DNA of 64,000 bases, taken from Cercospora beticola (taxonomy: Eukaryota > Ascomycota > Dothideomycetes > Mycosphaerellales > Mycosphaerellaceae). The notes under the pieces are model-generated. The model saw only the letters and a program-made list of their open reading frames with translations. It was not told where the DNA came from and did not search any database. Of this stretch, positions 32,835 to 43,810 are shown in pieces. Location: assembly GCF_033473495.1 (NCBI RefSeq), contig NC_088938.1:1922001-1986000 (forward strand). The letters are read 5' to 3'. How positions within the stretch are numbered: the first letter of the stretch is position 1; the number at the start of each line of letters is the position of its first letter. Made by a program: the position numbers and the translations under genes.

Positions 32835-33773
32835 ATGAGCGATCATACTGCGCACGAGTCTGGTCGGCAACCTGGTCCGAACATCCCTCAATCTCACGCA
32901 GTCCCTTTCACTCCTTCCAACAGTGACTCGAACGCTCATGTTGCGCAACGCACAGTCGAGGCCTCGAAGTCAGCCAGTAACCGAACTTTTGCAGTTGTTA
33001 AACTACTCGAAAATGTGCTCCTACAGCTCGGGCCTTTCCAGATTCTTGGGGCACGAGCAGTCTGCCGGCAGTAGCGCGACGTCGTGGCATCCTCGCCGCT
33101 TCTTAAGCAGCGCGCGTTCCTCATCACCGACCCCCGGCTTCCAGGCATCTCTTTCGATGGGCGATGGAAATTACCCTGCTGCTTTATCAGCTGCTTCTTT
33201 GTCGGACCTCACCGTCACATGCGCAACACTTTCGCCCGCACCAGCTACAGCCGACCAACTTACGTACCCAACAACACGGACCCCTGGCTTGTTGGGATTT
33301 ACAACAAGTCTTTGCTGCGGTTCGAATCCGGACGATGCCGCGGTCACCGTCACCTCAAGCTCGATTCCGCTTACGCGCTATACGACGACTGGATGAGCCT
33401 CGATGTAGGTCTCGTCAAGAAGTGTCTGAGTCAGAAAGTGCGGCTGCAAGGAGGATTTCGCAACATGCTGCTATCTCAGCCTCCTCCAACTTCGGCTTCC
33501 ATATTGGTCGAATTCAAGTACCCGGCTGGCAATATGCAACGATGGTGGCATCATGTGCACCGCGTCGACGGTGTTCGCTTGCGAGATATCGTGGATGCAT
33601 TCCGTGAGAAGATGCAGAAGTGGCAGAAAACCAAGGCGCAGGACATCCATACGATTTCTCTCAGGGTCAAGAGCGGAGAGAGCACTATCTTCTTCCCCAC
33701 GGAGGACAGAAAGAGAATCCGTAACATGGACTCGATGCACGGTGAAGTTCGCGAGCGGGGAAGGCTTGTATAA
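32835..33773 (+). pseudogene. F-box-like protein, copy 2, with an internal stop
   Basis: The reading frame is the paralog of copy 1 over its whole length. It has RTFAVVKLLENVLLQLGPFQILGARAVCRQ, then a TAG codon at 33072-33074, then RDVVASSPLLKQRAFL in the same frame without any indel. In copy 1 the same place reads VCQHWRSVIAGSLLLKK, so the stop sits exactly at the conserved F-box Trp; TGG to TAG is one base. Downstream the frame is open for 230 codons and keeps VDGVRLRDIVDAFREKMQ. No intron that would skip the stop is evident. It is either a recent pseudogene, an allele-specific nonsense, or a gene expressed as a short N-terminal fragment or from a later start. Confidence 0.75.
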
Positions 33774-34227
33774 TACTGATGCAGAGTTTCAGTCACACGG
33801 AGAATTGGCTGCATGGTTGAGGCAAGTCGGAGCATCCGCAGTCGAACAGAGGCTCAGAACATGCATAATTAATACTCGGAGAGCAAGAAAGGCATAACTC
33901 GGGCGATGTATGGCTTGTGCTACAGGACTTGGGGGAATTGGGAAGGCAGAAGAACAGGCCTACATTGTTGCCACTTTCGGCGGATCAATCATGTGTCTCG
34001 CAGACATCGCTGTTGTATTTTTGGGAAAACAGCATTCGGGTCATATGCATACAGAGGTAAAAACAAGCGGGGAGCACTCAAACCAGTGCCTCCACTACTG
34101 CCAGATTGATTGTTATGAAGCTGCGTCAATGTTTATCTAATTTACAGAACGCCTGAAACCCTATGCTGTGTCGAGTGTTGTGCCTCCGAGGTCAAGATCA
34201 TGGCTAGATGCTCCCAATGTCTTCCGA
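33774..34227. other. Intergenic region
   Basis: About 450 bp between the F-box relic and the 3' end of the secreted Gly-rich gene. Nothing is recognised. Confidence 0.4.
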
Positions 34228-34998
34228 CTAGTAATTGCCAGGAGCAGAGAAGCCACCAGCACCAGCACCGGCACCAGCTCGCGCATTGCCTCCCATAAGT
34301 CCGTTAGCAAATCCCATGACACTGCCAGCAGCCTGGCCGACAGCGTCCTGAGCAACATCGAGAACAGCCGAAGGTGCATTGGCGACGTTACCCACAAATG
34401 GGAGACCTGCAATCTGAACATTGTTGCCGCTGTGACCTTGGCCTTGAGCGTGAGCGTCAGCATTAGCGAAGCCATTTGCACCGACACCGCCGTAGCCATC
34501 AGCGTTGGTCCAGGCATTGGCATCAGCATTGGCCCCAGCATTGGCGGAGCCGCCCTGGCGTTTCTGGAGAGGAAGCAGACCTCCGCCCAAGCCCTTCACC
34601 ATATCCAATGGATTGCCGAGACCCCCGATACCGCCACCATTGCCTCCGCTGAGTCCGACTCCGCCGATACCTCCGCCATTGCCTCCTCCAAGCCCACTGA
34701 GCGGGGAAGCGAGGTTTCCTATCAAAGGAAGACCAAGACCGCCGTTGCCGCTACCTTGCTGAGGATAAGGAGCTGGTGCCGGTGCGGCGTTCTGCGCCGG
34801 GTTGAAGTTCTGCGGCTGAGCAGCTGCATTCCATTGAGCATTCTGAGGCGTATAACCTTGAGGGTTGTTCTAAGTCTCAAAGTTAGCACAATCGATACAA
34901 TACGACGAAGACATGAACGAGCCTACCTGCGCGACAGGAGCGGCCACGACGCCGGCGGCGAGGCCAGAGAGAGCAAAAGCTGCAGTTCCGAACTTCAT
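34228..34998 (-). CDS. Secreted Gly/Ala/Asn-rich protein with a Kex2-type site
   Basis: Exons are 34998-34927 and 34869-34228, giving 237 aa. The first exon is a signal peptide with an AAP cleavage context (MKFGTAAFALSGLAAGVVAAP). The mature part starts with an Asn/Gln/Pro-rich stretch (NAAAQPQNFNPAQNAAPAPAP). Gly-rich repeats of the type GLGGGNGGGIGGVGL follow. There is then a dibasic KR in LLPLQKRQGG near residue 130, and an Ala/Asn/Gly-rich region (GGSANAGANADANAW). It has no cysteine and no enzyme motif. Dibasic cleavage by kexin would release a C-terminal peptide of about 105 residues. A cell-wall or secreted structural role is plausible, but the family is not recognised. The opposite strand has a long shadow frame caused by composition. 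Confidence 0.72.
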
Positions 34999-35673
34999 GA
35001 TGTCGATGTTTGCGTAAATGGTTGTTGAAAGAATGTAGTGCTTGAAATGAATATGTTGTTGGTAAAGACTGGACCTGCCAAAGGAATGCTGCTGTGGATG
35101 CTGATGCTGAGTGTTCTGTCGCTCTCCTGTAGGTGAGCAGCCAGTATTTGTATCAAAAGCGTGACTGAGCACATTGTGCTATTCATCATCAGTGGACGGA
35201 ACGAGCAGCTACCTTACAATCAAACTTCCCGCACTATTCAGCGTGCCGCAGTTGGTGATACATTGCCTTCAGGCAATAGCTATTCGGAAATTCTGCGGTA
35301 AGCAAACCAGTGAGGGAGGAGCATACCCGTCCTCGTGGTCAGTGGTGATGACCCTGTGTGACTGCAGCCGTCACGTTAAGATTCGGTTTCATGACTTACA
35401 CACGAAACTCAAAGCCAGTTTTGCCGTTTCCTACCATTCCGCATTCTGTTTCACGTGGTCAGCGAATCTGACAGCTGCATAAGCACCTCGCCAAGAAAGC
35501 GAATCTCTCTTGAAACTGTTCACGTCTGATGCGTTTGCAGTCTTCCTATGGGTAAATTGGTCACACTACGTGATTTCCTTCCGGAAGCGCTGCTGTGGAG
35601 TACCGGGCTACAGCACGAACAGCGTAGTCTTGCAGTATAGAACGCGTCTACGGCGTGCGATTCATTTTGATAA
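34999..35673. other. Intergenic region
   Basis: About 675 bp containing the promoter of the secreted protein gene and the 3' flank of the SDR gene. No gene is seen. Confidence 0.4.
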
Positions 35674-36687
35674 TTAGTAGCTGAACTTGAACCCTCCATT
35701 CGCACAAACGACGGAGCCTGTGCACCAAGCACTATCAGGAGTACAGAGCATCGCCACCACTGTGTAGACGTTAGCCAAGATACAACGCTGGGCATACCCA
35801 ACATGGACTTACCGCCTGCGATTTCGTAGTCGTAAGCCTAAGTAGGATACGTCAGCGTGAGAAGTCTCTAGAAAACTACCGTCACAACTTACCGGTCTAC
35901 CTCCAGCAAGTTCAGCATTGTCGACAAGATCCTTGCGATCGATGTCGGGCCGGATTGCTGCAAGAGGGGTATTGCGCGTCCAGCCGGCCATCTTTCCTTG
36001 GAATTCTGGTGTCGTTCCAGCGTACATATCGGTAGCGACTGGTCCAGGGTTCACGGCATTGACAGTTGCCCGCTCGCTTAGTTCTCTGGCCCAGGTTCTC
36101 GTCATGGCTTCCAGTGCTGCCTTTGTTCCCCCATACATTCCGTCTCCATTGAAGCCCAGACTGGAGCTTACGCTGCTCAAATTCACGATCCTTCCGCTGC
36201 GATCGTGAGGCAAGTATTGCACTGCTGCCTTGATAAGAAGAAGCGGTCCTCTAACATTGACGTGATATAAGCGGTCGAATTCTTCCGGTGTGCAGTCTTC
36301 GATATCCGTCTTGCTAGCTACACCTGCATTGTTGATGATGATATCGATTTGGAATTTTCCGCTCTTTGGGTGAGCGAAATTGTTTTTTGCGATATTGATG
36401 ACATGCGCTGGACCATTGACATTACCCATGTCTGCCTGAACAGGCAGAGTCTGAATGCCATGCTCCTCCTGAAGGCGCTTGGCAAGTTCTTCGGTCTTTG
36501 CAGCGCTATTATCAGAGGTGTAGTTCATGACAAGGCTGGCACCTTTGGCTGCCAGGTTCTCGCATATTGCCGCACCAATTCCTCGTGAAGCTCCGGTAAC
36601 AATGGCGATCTTGCCTTCAAGAACTCTCCAGCTGCCACCTTGGATGTTGGTGGTGGAGACACCTCTTGCAGTGCTTGGACGAGACAT
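35674..36687 (-). CDS. Short-chain dehydrogenase/reductase (classical SDR)
   Basis: Exons are 36687-35893, 35837-35813 (only 25 nt) and 35759-35674, giving 301 aa. It has a Rossmann fold with the cofactor motif TGASRGIG near residue 32, the NNAG motif in IDIIINNAGV, the catalytic Ser in NLSSVSSSLG and YxxxK in YGGTKAALEAM. The acidic/basic residues after beta-2 (NYTSDNSAAK) suggest NADP(H). The micro-exon and last exon add AYDYEIAGVVAMLCTPDSAWCTG and the end VVCANGGFKFSY, the usual C-terminus of fungal SDRs of this type. Substrate cannot be inferred. Confidence 0.88.
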
Positions 36688-36933
36688 TTTGAATAGTCGA
36701 CAATAAGTGCTAACTGGAAGTGTTTGGAAGGTGTGAGCAAGAGGTGTTTGTTGATATGACGAGTGGTGGGTCCTTCATTCGGAGCATTTCGCGCCGAATT
36801 CATGGCCTGAGGCATGAAAGAATTGAGCCACAGGTTCAGCTTGAAGCTGGAGAGTGTATAGATAAATGATCATTACTTAGCGCCAGAGCCAATGTGCAAG
36901 TCTGGAATAGCGCACCGCCACCAATGGAGAAAT

Positions 36934-39446
36934 TCAGCGCTGAGAGAAGGCTCTATCAGAGTACAGCGGGCCACGCGACGAATAAGGCGGGACTCCGCTC
37001 GACCTTGCGTGATAATGTGAAGAAGGCGGGCCTGCTCCCCGGACACCACGAATCTGTGACACTTGCGGATCCCAGCCTCGCTGGCTCATCGACGAAGGTG
37101 GCAATGTGACTCTGCCACCACGAGGTGTCTGCGAAGGGTGTGCTCTCACGCGGGAGGAGTACGGTGCTGGCACAAGCGGAGGAGCAGCTCGGTCTGGCCA
37201 CAAAGAGCTTGGCCTGTATTCCATGCCACGACGTGAAGCTCCAGGGGTATCTCGATAGGACGCAACTCCATTTCGATAGATCATTTCATCAGCAGGGATC
37301 GCATCGTAATGAGCCTCACTCAGAGTGCCTTTGGTCCTGGTCTCGCGTCTTCTGTCGTTCCCTCGTGGTGGCAGCATGAGACCGTGAGATGCAGATGTTT
37401 CACAATTCGTTGCTTGATCATGGTGAGCAGGCCGAGGCGCTCTTCGAGAAACGGAAGGCGGCTTCGAAGCAGATTTTGGCTCGTGTGAGTTGCCGCTTTT
37501 GAAGAAGGGGCTGAGCACCGAGGCGCCTGGCTGCGCTGCAATGTGCCGCCGCTGAGCCATATTCTGCTGAATGGGAGGCTGCATAGGAAGCTTGCGAAAG
37601 TTTGATCGTTGGCTACGTGCGGCCAGATTTAGTGGTGCTTGAGCTTGGGAAGGAGCTTGGGAAGGAGCTCGAGCAATGGGCTCAGAATACTCGCTGGGCG
37701 CGGCGTATGGCGAGCCCTCGTGTGCTGTGCTGAGCCTCTGCTCGGCGGCTGCCGAACTTCTATACGTGATACGCTCTGATGGCGCTGCGTAGTACTGTGC
37801 AGGGCCGCGCGGTGAGTAAGAGCTAGCTGCAGCTTGGCTCCTTGTTTGGGCCTGTGAATATGGCATCTGGGCGGGCTCCACAGCGTGTTCCCTGGGCCGC
37901 TCATAGAATGCATTGTAGGACGCTCTCGGCTGCACTCTGTCATTCAGATTCATGGCATGTAAATCAGGCAACGAGTGCAGTTGCTCTGGTCCCGTCGCAT
38001 GGTCATCGTAGTGGCTAGCACTGATTTCGTCGTACTCGTGCTGCGGAGGCAGCTGTTTTCGTTGACGTGCTCTTTCAGGTAGGTCTCGCACCCGAGGTCG
38101 AATCATGGCCAGGCTATGCTTCTTCGTTGCTTCAGGCTCCGATTGTTGAGATGCTCTGGGAGGTAGCAGCTGTGGAGGCGGCAATGGTGGAGGCGGCATC
38201 GTTTGGTGGTCATCCTGTGCGAGCTCCTGCTCTATCTGCTCGTCATCTGGATAAGCTTCGTAGTCTGCACGCTTGCGCTTTGACGATGAAGTGCGATGTT
38301 GCTCATCGACTGCTGGTGTTAGCAGATCTAAACCCTCGCCGCACTCCGGGGACATACCTAGTGTGGTGGAGGAATCAACCGGCCGTGCCGCAGCAGCTCG
38401 TGCATTTGGCGGAGCAGCAATGTCTTCGAGGCCATAGGTCTTCCTCTCAATATGGTAACCGAGCCTTGCCAGCTCCTGGCGCATCGTCTGAATATCGCTA
38501 CCTTTTGTGAGTTTTGCCGTGTGTGCGTGTGGAAGTAGACTCACCGAGCCATTTCTCCAACAGCACCCATGTAGTGTCGGATTTGATCTTTGCGGGCCTC
38601 CCAGCCTTGCAATTTTCTTTCCGCTTCTTGGCCGCGCTTCTGCAGGGCTTCGTAGTCGGCTTGCAACTTGCGATGGTGCTTTCGCTCTTTGTGCAAAGTG
38701 CTCTCCAAGGTGCGACGCTTGCGATCGGCAGACTTCCAGCGTTTTGTGACCTCCTGGGAATACGTTTTCATCCGACTATACTGGAACTGCAGCACAATCA
38801 GCGCTGCATACAGTCACCAACGGGCTTAACTCACGCGAAGAGCCTCCACGCCGGGGTCGTCCCCGTCCAGTGAGACTGGAGGGCATTTGACATAGTCACT
38901 CGGTATCGCAGGATCGAGTTTGTCTTCGGTCAAGCCGCGAATACCGTAAAGATTGCGAACTTCATGATTGTTGCTCGCTCGAACGCAGACTGGGCAGATG
39001 GCCTGTGGAGGTTGATCACTCGCATGGAACGGGACGCCTGCGCTGTCAGCTCCCCAATCCAATGGCGTTCGCATCGAGTGAGGCTTACCGCCGCCCTCCA
39101 GATGGCGCCCGCAGAAGACATGCACGCAGTTTGCGATCCAGAGCTTCGTGCCCATGCCATCGTCAGTGTCTGAGTGCGAATGCGGATTGTCGCCATTGGC
39201 AGGATACAGGTCGGAGACGGTCGCCTGACAGACACCGCAGCTGAAAATGATCTCTTCGAGGGGCGGGACCGGGCGTTCGCTCTCGTCGCTGCTGACGCGC
39301 GCCGGCGCTATTGGGTGTAGTAAGTACCGTGTAGCATGCAGCGTGTGGTATCTGGGAAGATGAGGATCAAAGTTGAAGTGTCGTGTGGACGCGTCTCGCG
39401 TGTCTTGAGTGAGGAAGTCGCGACTTCCGAGCCTACCTCCCGTCAC
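36934..39446 (-). CDS. RING/coiled-coil protein, Zip3/HEI10-like
   Basis: Proposed exons are 39446-38835, 38786-38545, 38497-38358 and 38309-36934, giving 789 aa. The N-terminal domain has the RING-type ligands C-G-V-C, CVHVFCGRHL and CPVC, with an insertion between them. A coiled coil follows (residues about 205-285: FQYSRMKTYSQEVTKRWKSA and ESTLHKERKHHRKLQADYEA). The remaining about 480 residues are disordered and rich in Pro, Ser, Gln and Arg. RING plus coiled coil plus a long tail is the layout of Zip3/HEI10/CCNB1IP1 meiotic crossover E3 ligases; that assignment is inference. The third intron (38310-38357) is 48 nt, with GTATGT, CTAAC and CAG signals and no frame shift. The start codon is uncertain, because an upstream intron or a downstream ATG is possible. 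Confidence 0.7.
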
Positions 39447-39540
39447 TCACCTCGAACACAAAAATAGGAGTTTGAACAATACATGGGAAAGGTATGTACG
39501 TCTACACTTCTGCTGCACCTCGAATACATTCCTGCGACAC

Positions 39541-40241
39541 CTATACGAAGGTTCTGCATGGGTAGCTGTTGCCACGTTAGCGTCTGGTCCGATGATCAAG
39601 GACTTTTCGCAGTACTTACTCTGGGCCGTATGTCTGCTCTTCCTCCTTGCGGAGAGAGTAGGCGCCGCTTGTATTGTGCGTTCCCAAATGCCTGCTTGTA
39701 GGGAGCGGTGGCAGTCCATCAGGCCCTAGCACATTTTGAAACACCTGCTTGTTCTTCTCGAAATATGTGCTCAATCCTTTCTCGCCTTCCTCCTTGACCT
39801 CCACCAATTGTGTCTTGCCCGCATCTCCAATCTTCAGCGTGTCCTTTGGCGCCGCAGCCGAGCCTACGCTCAACAGTCCCACCACGTCCGACTGTGTCAC
39901 AGTGGACAGCCTAGGGTATGACCTGCGCACATCGCGCTTCCAGTATGGGTTCTCGGCGAGGTCAGCGGCGGGCACCGTCACAGGGTCAATGTATTCCGTA
40001 GGATCGTTTCCGCCCGGGGGTGGGTTGCGAAAGTGCGGATTAAGAGGGACACCGCTCGATCGGCCGGGGTCGAGGGCGAAGAACTTGTGTATCCGTCCCC
40101 ATATGCCCTGGGGTTGGACGGTGTATTTCTGTTGGCCGGTCAGTGCTGGCGCCGTACTCTGGGAGGGCGTGCAGAGCGCACATTGAGCTGCGTTGCCTTC
40201 GCCGCCTTCGATATGGCGTTCTTGGGCACTGCGGTCGCCAT
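39541..40241 (-). CDS. Complex I 21.3 kDa accessory subunit (NUZM-type)
   Basis: This is a fungal accessory subunit of mitochondrial NADH:ubiquinone oxidoreductase. Exons are 40241-40182, 40128-39620 and 39565-39541 (a 25-nt final exon), giving 197 aa. Splicing joins MATAVPKNAISKAAKATQLN to KYTVQPQGIWGRIHKFFALD. The conserved core is GVPLNPHFRNPPPG, DPVTVPAADLAENPYWKRD and RRSYPRLSTVTQSDVVGLLS. The last exon supplies YPCRTFV, equivalent to the short Tyr-Pro-Cys-Arg ending of the family. The calculated length fits a protein of about 21 kDa. The longer frame upstream in the same phase is rejected in favour of this presequence-like start. The family name is from memory of Neurospora subunits. 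Confidence 0.85.
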
Positions 40242-40573
40242 TGCGGAGCAGTGGTTGCGAAGGGCGCGGAGATGTCGTCGACGGTGTTGCTGGCAGCGAG
40301 GTCACCGCAATGGCAAGCTGCGTGATTGGTGGTGGTCTGCGAGTCTGAGTCTGCGTCTGGGCTGCTGAGACAAGCCACGGCTGCACTTGCTGCCGACGGT
40401 CGCACTACAGACAACTCCACCTCGAAGCGAACCACGTTCTCTGCAGCCTTACGGGCCTTCTGATTATCCAGACTGCAATAGAGCTCCTTTGGCTCCTTGG
40501 GGCGGAAGTCTGAACATACACCACTGTCCATGTTCTTCCGCGCCGAAATCGACATGTTTTCGACCACGCGACG

Positions 40574-42352
40574 ATGCCAGCTGATGTGGCAGCCGGCAAG
40601 CCTTTCCGAAACGACGCCAGTCCACCTTCCCCGTGGCCTGCTGTCCCTCCGTCCTCCTTGAACCTCACTCGTTCTCCAACAACAGCGACTGCGGATCTGG
40701 ATGAATCCATCGAGCTAGGCGACATGCGCCACGACCACATCGACGCGGATGCGAACCAGCCGCTCATATCAGGCCCAGGAGATGCGCCGCACCTCATCAG
40801 TTCCCGCCAGCCAGTCAAGGTCACCCTCCGCAATGCAGGTCCGGTAATACGTTTCCTCACCCTGTCCGCCGGCATATCTGGACTTCTGTTTGGTTTCGAT
40901 ACGGGTGTCATCAGTTCTACACTGGTCTCAATCGGCACAGATCTCTCCAATCGGCCTTTGACGACAACCGACAAGAGTATTGTAACCGCCATCACCTCAC
41001 TCTTCGCACTGCTTTCAGCACCGAGCACGGGCTTCTTTGCAGATCGATATGGCAGAAAGTCCGTCATCCTGGTCCCAGCGATGTTGTTCGCACTCGGCGC
41101 TGTGATTCAGGCCCTGGCTACCTATGTCTGGATCATGGCCGCAGGAAGGGCACTTGTTGGTGCTGCCGTAGGCGTCGCATCTGGTGCGGTTCCTTTATAC
41201 ATCACCGAGCTGGCACCTGCCGAACTACGTGGACGGCTGGTTACTATACAATCGCTCTTCATTACTGGTGGCCAAGTCGTTGCATATTTGATCGGATGGG
41301 GATTCGCAGCATTTCCCCATGGCTGGCGGTACATGGTCGGCGTTGGCGCAGTGCCAGCTTTGCTGCAACTTGTTCTGCTATTCTGGATGCCGGAAACACC
41401 AAGATGGCTTTTGCAGACAGGCGAAGATCACCGAGCACGCCAAGTGCTGCAAGATGTATATGCTACATTGCCAGCATCAGACAGAGATATTGTCGTACAG
41501 CACGTACTGACGAGCATCCAAGCAGAAATTCAGGCAGAGGACAAAGCTATGCAGGGCTTTAGCACGAGCAGTAACGACAGCAACAGATTCCGCGATGCGA
41601 CAAATGAACTCATCATGGTACCTGCAAATCGTCGGGCCCTGATTATAGCTTGCATGCTCCAAGCTCTGCAGCAGCTCTGTGGATTCAACTCATTAATGTA
41701 CTTTAGCGCGACAATCTTCGCCATGGTCGGATTCACGTCTCCGATCGGCACTTCTTTATCGGTAGCATTGACCAACTTCATCTTCACAATCGTGGCCTTC
41801 GCTTTTATCGACAGCGTAGGACGGCGCAAAATTCTACTATGGACGATCCCCTTCATGGTCCTCGGTCTAGTGGCTTGCAGTTTCTCGTTCGAATTCATTC
41901 CCACGAATGATTCAGAAACAGCAGTCGCTGCGCAAACGGGAAGCGCATCCTGGTCGATCGTCCTCCTGTTCAGTCTGATCGGTTACGTTGCAGCATATGC
42001 TACCGGGCTGGGCGTTGTGCCTTGGCAACAATCGGAGCTGTTTCCTCTACGCGTGCGCTCTGTGGGGTCTGGTGCTAGCACTGCTGTCAACTGGAGCTCG
42101 AATTTCATCATCGGAATGACATTCCTGCCAATGATGAACTTCCTGGGAGCCAGTATCACTTTTGCGTCCTACGCTATGATCTGTGCTTTCGGCTGGGTTA
42201 TGATTTGGAAGATCTACCCCGAAACGGCTGGACTAGAGCTGGAAGGCATAAGCGAGCTCTTGCATGACGGCTGGGGAGTGGAAGATAGCATGAGAGGTTT
42301 TCGAGAACGAAGACGAGTTGCTCCTGGGCGTGAACGCGATGACCATTCGTAG
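40574..42352 (+). CDS. MFS sugar/inositol-type transporter
   Basis: A 592-aa single-exon plasma-membrane transporter of the major facilitator superfamily with 12 expected helices. The hydrophilic N-terminus (about 85 aa) is followed by LSAGISGLLFGFDTGVISSTL (helix 1). The loop 2-3 motif is FFADRYGRKSV, the sugar-transport signature is GRALVGAAVGVASGAVPLYI, then ELAPAELRGR. Helix 7 has QALQQLCGFNSLMYFS and the end has PETAGLELEGI. The DTGVIS and P-E-T-x-G patterns are closest to myo-inositol/proton symporters such as Itr1. The exact substrate is inference. It is divergent from the 21.3 kDa subunit gene, 332 bp apart. Confidence 0.9.
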   Translation: MPADVAAGKPFRNDASPPSPWPAVPPSSLNLTRSPTTATADLDESIELGDMRHDHIDADANQPLISGPGDAPHLISSRQPVKVTLRNAGPVIRFLTLSAGISGLLFGFDTGVISSTLVSIGTDLSNRPLTTTDKSIVTAITSLFALLSAPSTGFFADRYGRKSVILVPAMLFALGAVIQALATYVWIMAAGRALVGAAVGVASGAVPLYITELAPAELRGRLVTIQSLFITGGQVVAYLIGWGFAAFPHGWRYMVGVGAVPALLQLVLLFWMPETPRWLLQTGEDHRARQVLQDVYATLPASDRDIVVQHVLTSIQAEIQAEDKAMQGFSTSSNDSNRFRDATNELIMVPANRRALIIACMLQALQQLCGFNSLMYFSATIFAMVGFTSPIGTSLSVALTNFIFTIVAFAFIDSVGRRKILLWTIPFMVLGLVACSFSFEFIPTNDSETAVAAQTGSASWSIVLLFSLIGYVAAYATGLGVVPWQQSELFPLRVRSVGSGASTAVNWSSNFIIGMTFLPMMNFLGASITFASYAMICAFGWVMIWKIYPETAGLELEGISELLHDGWGVEDSMRGFRERRRVAPGRERDDHS

Positions 42353-42695
42353 ATATAAAATTGAACATGCCGAAACGGCCACGAATACCTCTGCGCGAAA
42401 ACGGACCTATCTTCAACACACGCGTCAACCTGAACCTCACGCTCTTCACGCAGCCAACTCACTCTTTGGCGACACATGTCATGGATAGCTTCCTCGTGCA
42501 TGAGCTGAGCACAAAGATAATGCTCAAGCTAGGATTTGCGACAACTGGCGAAGCGCGACTGCCCAATAGTCCAGAGCTTTGGTCAGCGAAAGTGTAGGGA
42601 TTCGGATCCTGCGCGCATGAGGCCCATTCACTTCTGATGGATACCATATACTGCAACGCGCCGCCTGCCACAGCCTAGCATTGCGCCTGGACACA

Positions 42696-43776
42696 ATGCT
42701 CTGGAAAATGGCCGCTTTGAATACTCTCATTGGCCTCATAGTTGCAGTTGGCTGTACCGTTCTATATTCCATCCTAGGCAACAAGAAGAGGCCAGGACTG
42801 CCTCCAGGTCCCAAAGGCCTACCTCTTCTGGGGAATCTCCGTGACTTGCCAAGGCCTGGAGAGCGTGAATATGAGGTCTGGACTAAACACAAGGAGCTCT
42901 ATGGCCCGATCAGCTCTTTGCACATCCTTGGGCAGACAATCATTGTTATCAATTCAGCAGATTTGGCTATGGAACTTCTTGAGAAACGGGCTACTGTGAG
43001 CTATACCCGCCCGTCCATGGTCTTCGCGGGCGAAATGTGCGGATGGAACAAGATCATGATGTTCCAAGCTCCTCGCAGACTTCGCGCCTACCGAAGACAT
43101 TTTCACAATGTAATTGGATCGCAGAGTTCTCTGGTCAAATTTATGCCGCTTTTGGAAACAGAGGTGAAAAGGTTTCTAGTGAGAGTGCTCGAGAACCCAA
43201 ATGATCTGTTGCAGCATGTCAGAACTGAAGCTGGTGCCGTTATTCTGAAGTTGACATATGGTTACGATATCGAGCCGCACAAGCAAGATCCTCTCATCAA
43301 GCTTGCTGAAGATGCCATGGATCAATTCTCTCACGCTGCTGCACCGGGAGCTTGGATCGTGGACTTGATACCTGCGTGTAAGATGCGGCATATCACACCA
43401 ACATATGACGCTGACAAGATTGTAGTCAAGTACGTACCAGACTGGATGCCTGGATCAGGCTTTAAGCGCACAGCTCGTCTATGGCAAAAGACGTTTCTCA
43501 AGCTAGGCAATGTGCCAATGCGATTTGCGCAGCGACAGATGAAGGCAGGGCATCGCGAACCTTCCTTTGTGTCCAGCGTATACGAGAAATCCGATGGGCG
43601 TATGACTGCCGAAGAAGAAGATATTGCCACCTGGTCTGCCGCATCGATGTATGCTGGCGGAGCTGATACCGTAATTGGAGCCAAATTCTGCCTATCTGGC
43701 GCCATCTGACGAAAGCACAATGTAGTCAGTCTCCTCCATGCAACTCTTCTTACCAGCAGCAGGTCCCCACTGCTAA
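42696..43776 (+). pseudogene. Truncated cytochrome P450 (C-terminal half missing)
   Basis: Exons read as 42696-43377, 43426-43670 and 43726-43776, giving 325 aa. The N-terminus has a membrane anchor and the proline hinge RPGLPPGPKGLPLLGN. The C-helix region is RRLRAYRRHFHNVIGS, and splicing out a 48-nt in-frame intron yields VDLIPAFKYVPDWMPG. The I-helix starts as YAGGADT and, after a second intron, continues SVSSMQLF before ending in an unrelated tail and stop. The E-x-x-R, PERF and heme-binding F-x-x-G-x-R-x-C regions are missing and no continuation is found downstream. It resembles the fungal group around O-methylsterigmatocystin oxidoreductase. Without heme ligation it cannot be a working P450. 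Confidence 0.8.
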
Positions 43777-43810
43777 CGAAGATATTCCTGGCGTCGCGAA
43801 CATCCCGCAA

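Noticed and set aside
34168..35028. 286-codon plus-strand frame opposite the Gly/Ala-rich secreted gene
   Set aside because: It arises from the biased Gly/Ala codons on the other strand. It shows no protein-like domain and crosses the intron and start of the real gene.
39616..40386. Longer single-frame N-terminus for the complex I 21.3 kDa subunit
   Set aside because: The extended sequence is Pro/Thr-rich and unlike the family. A 53-nt intron joins a short presequence-like exon to KYTVQ and gives the expected length.
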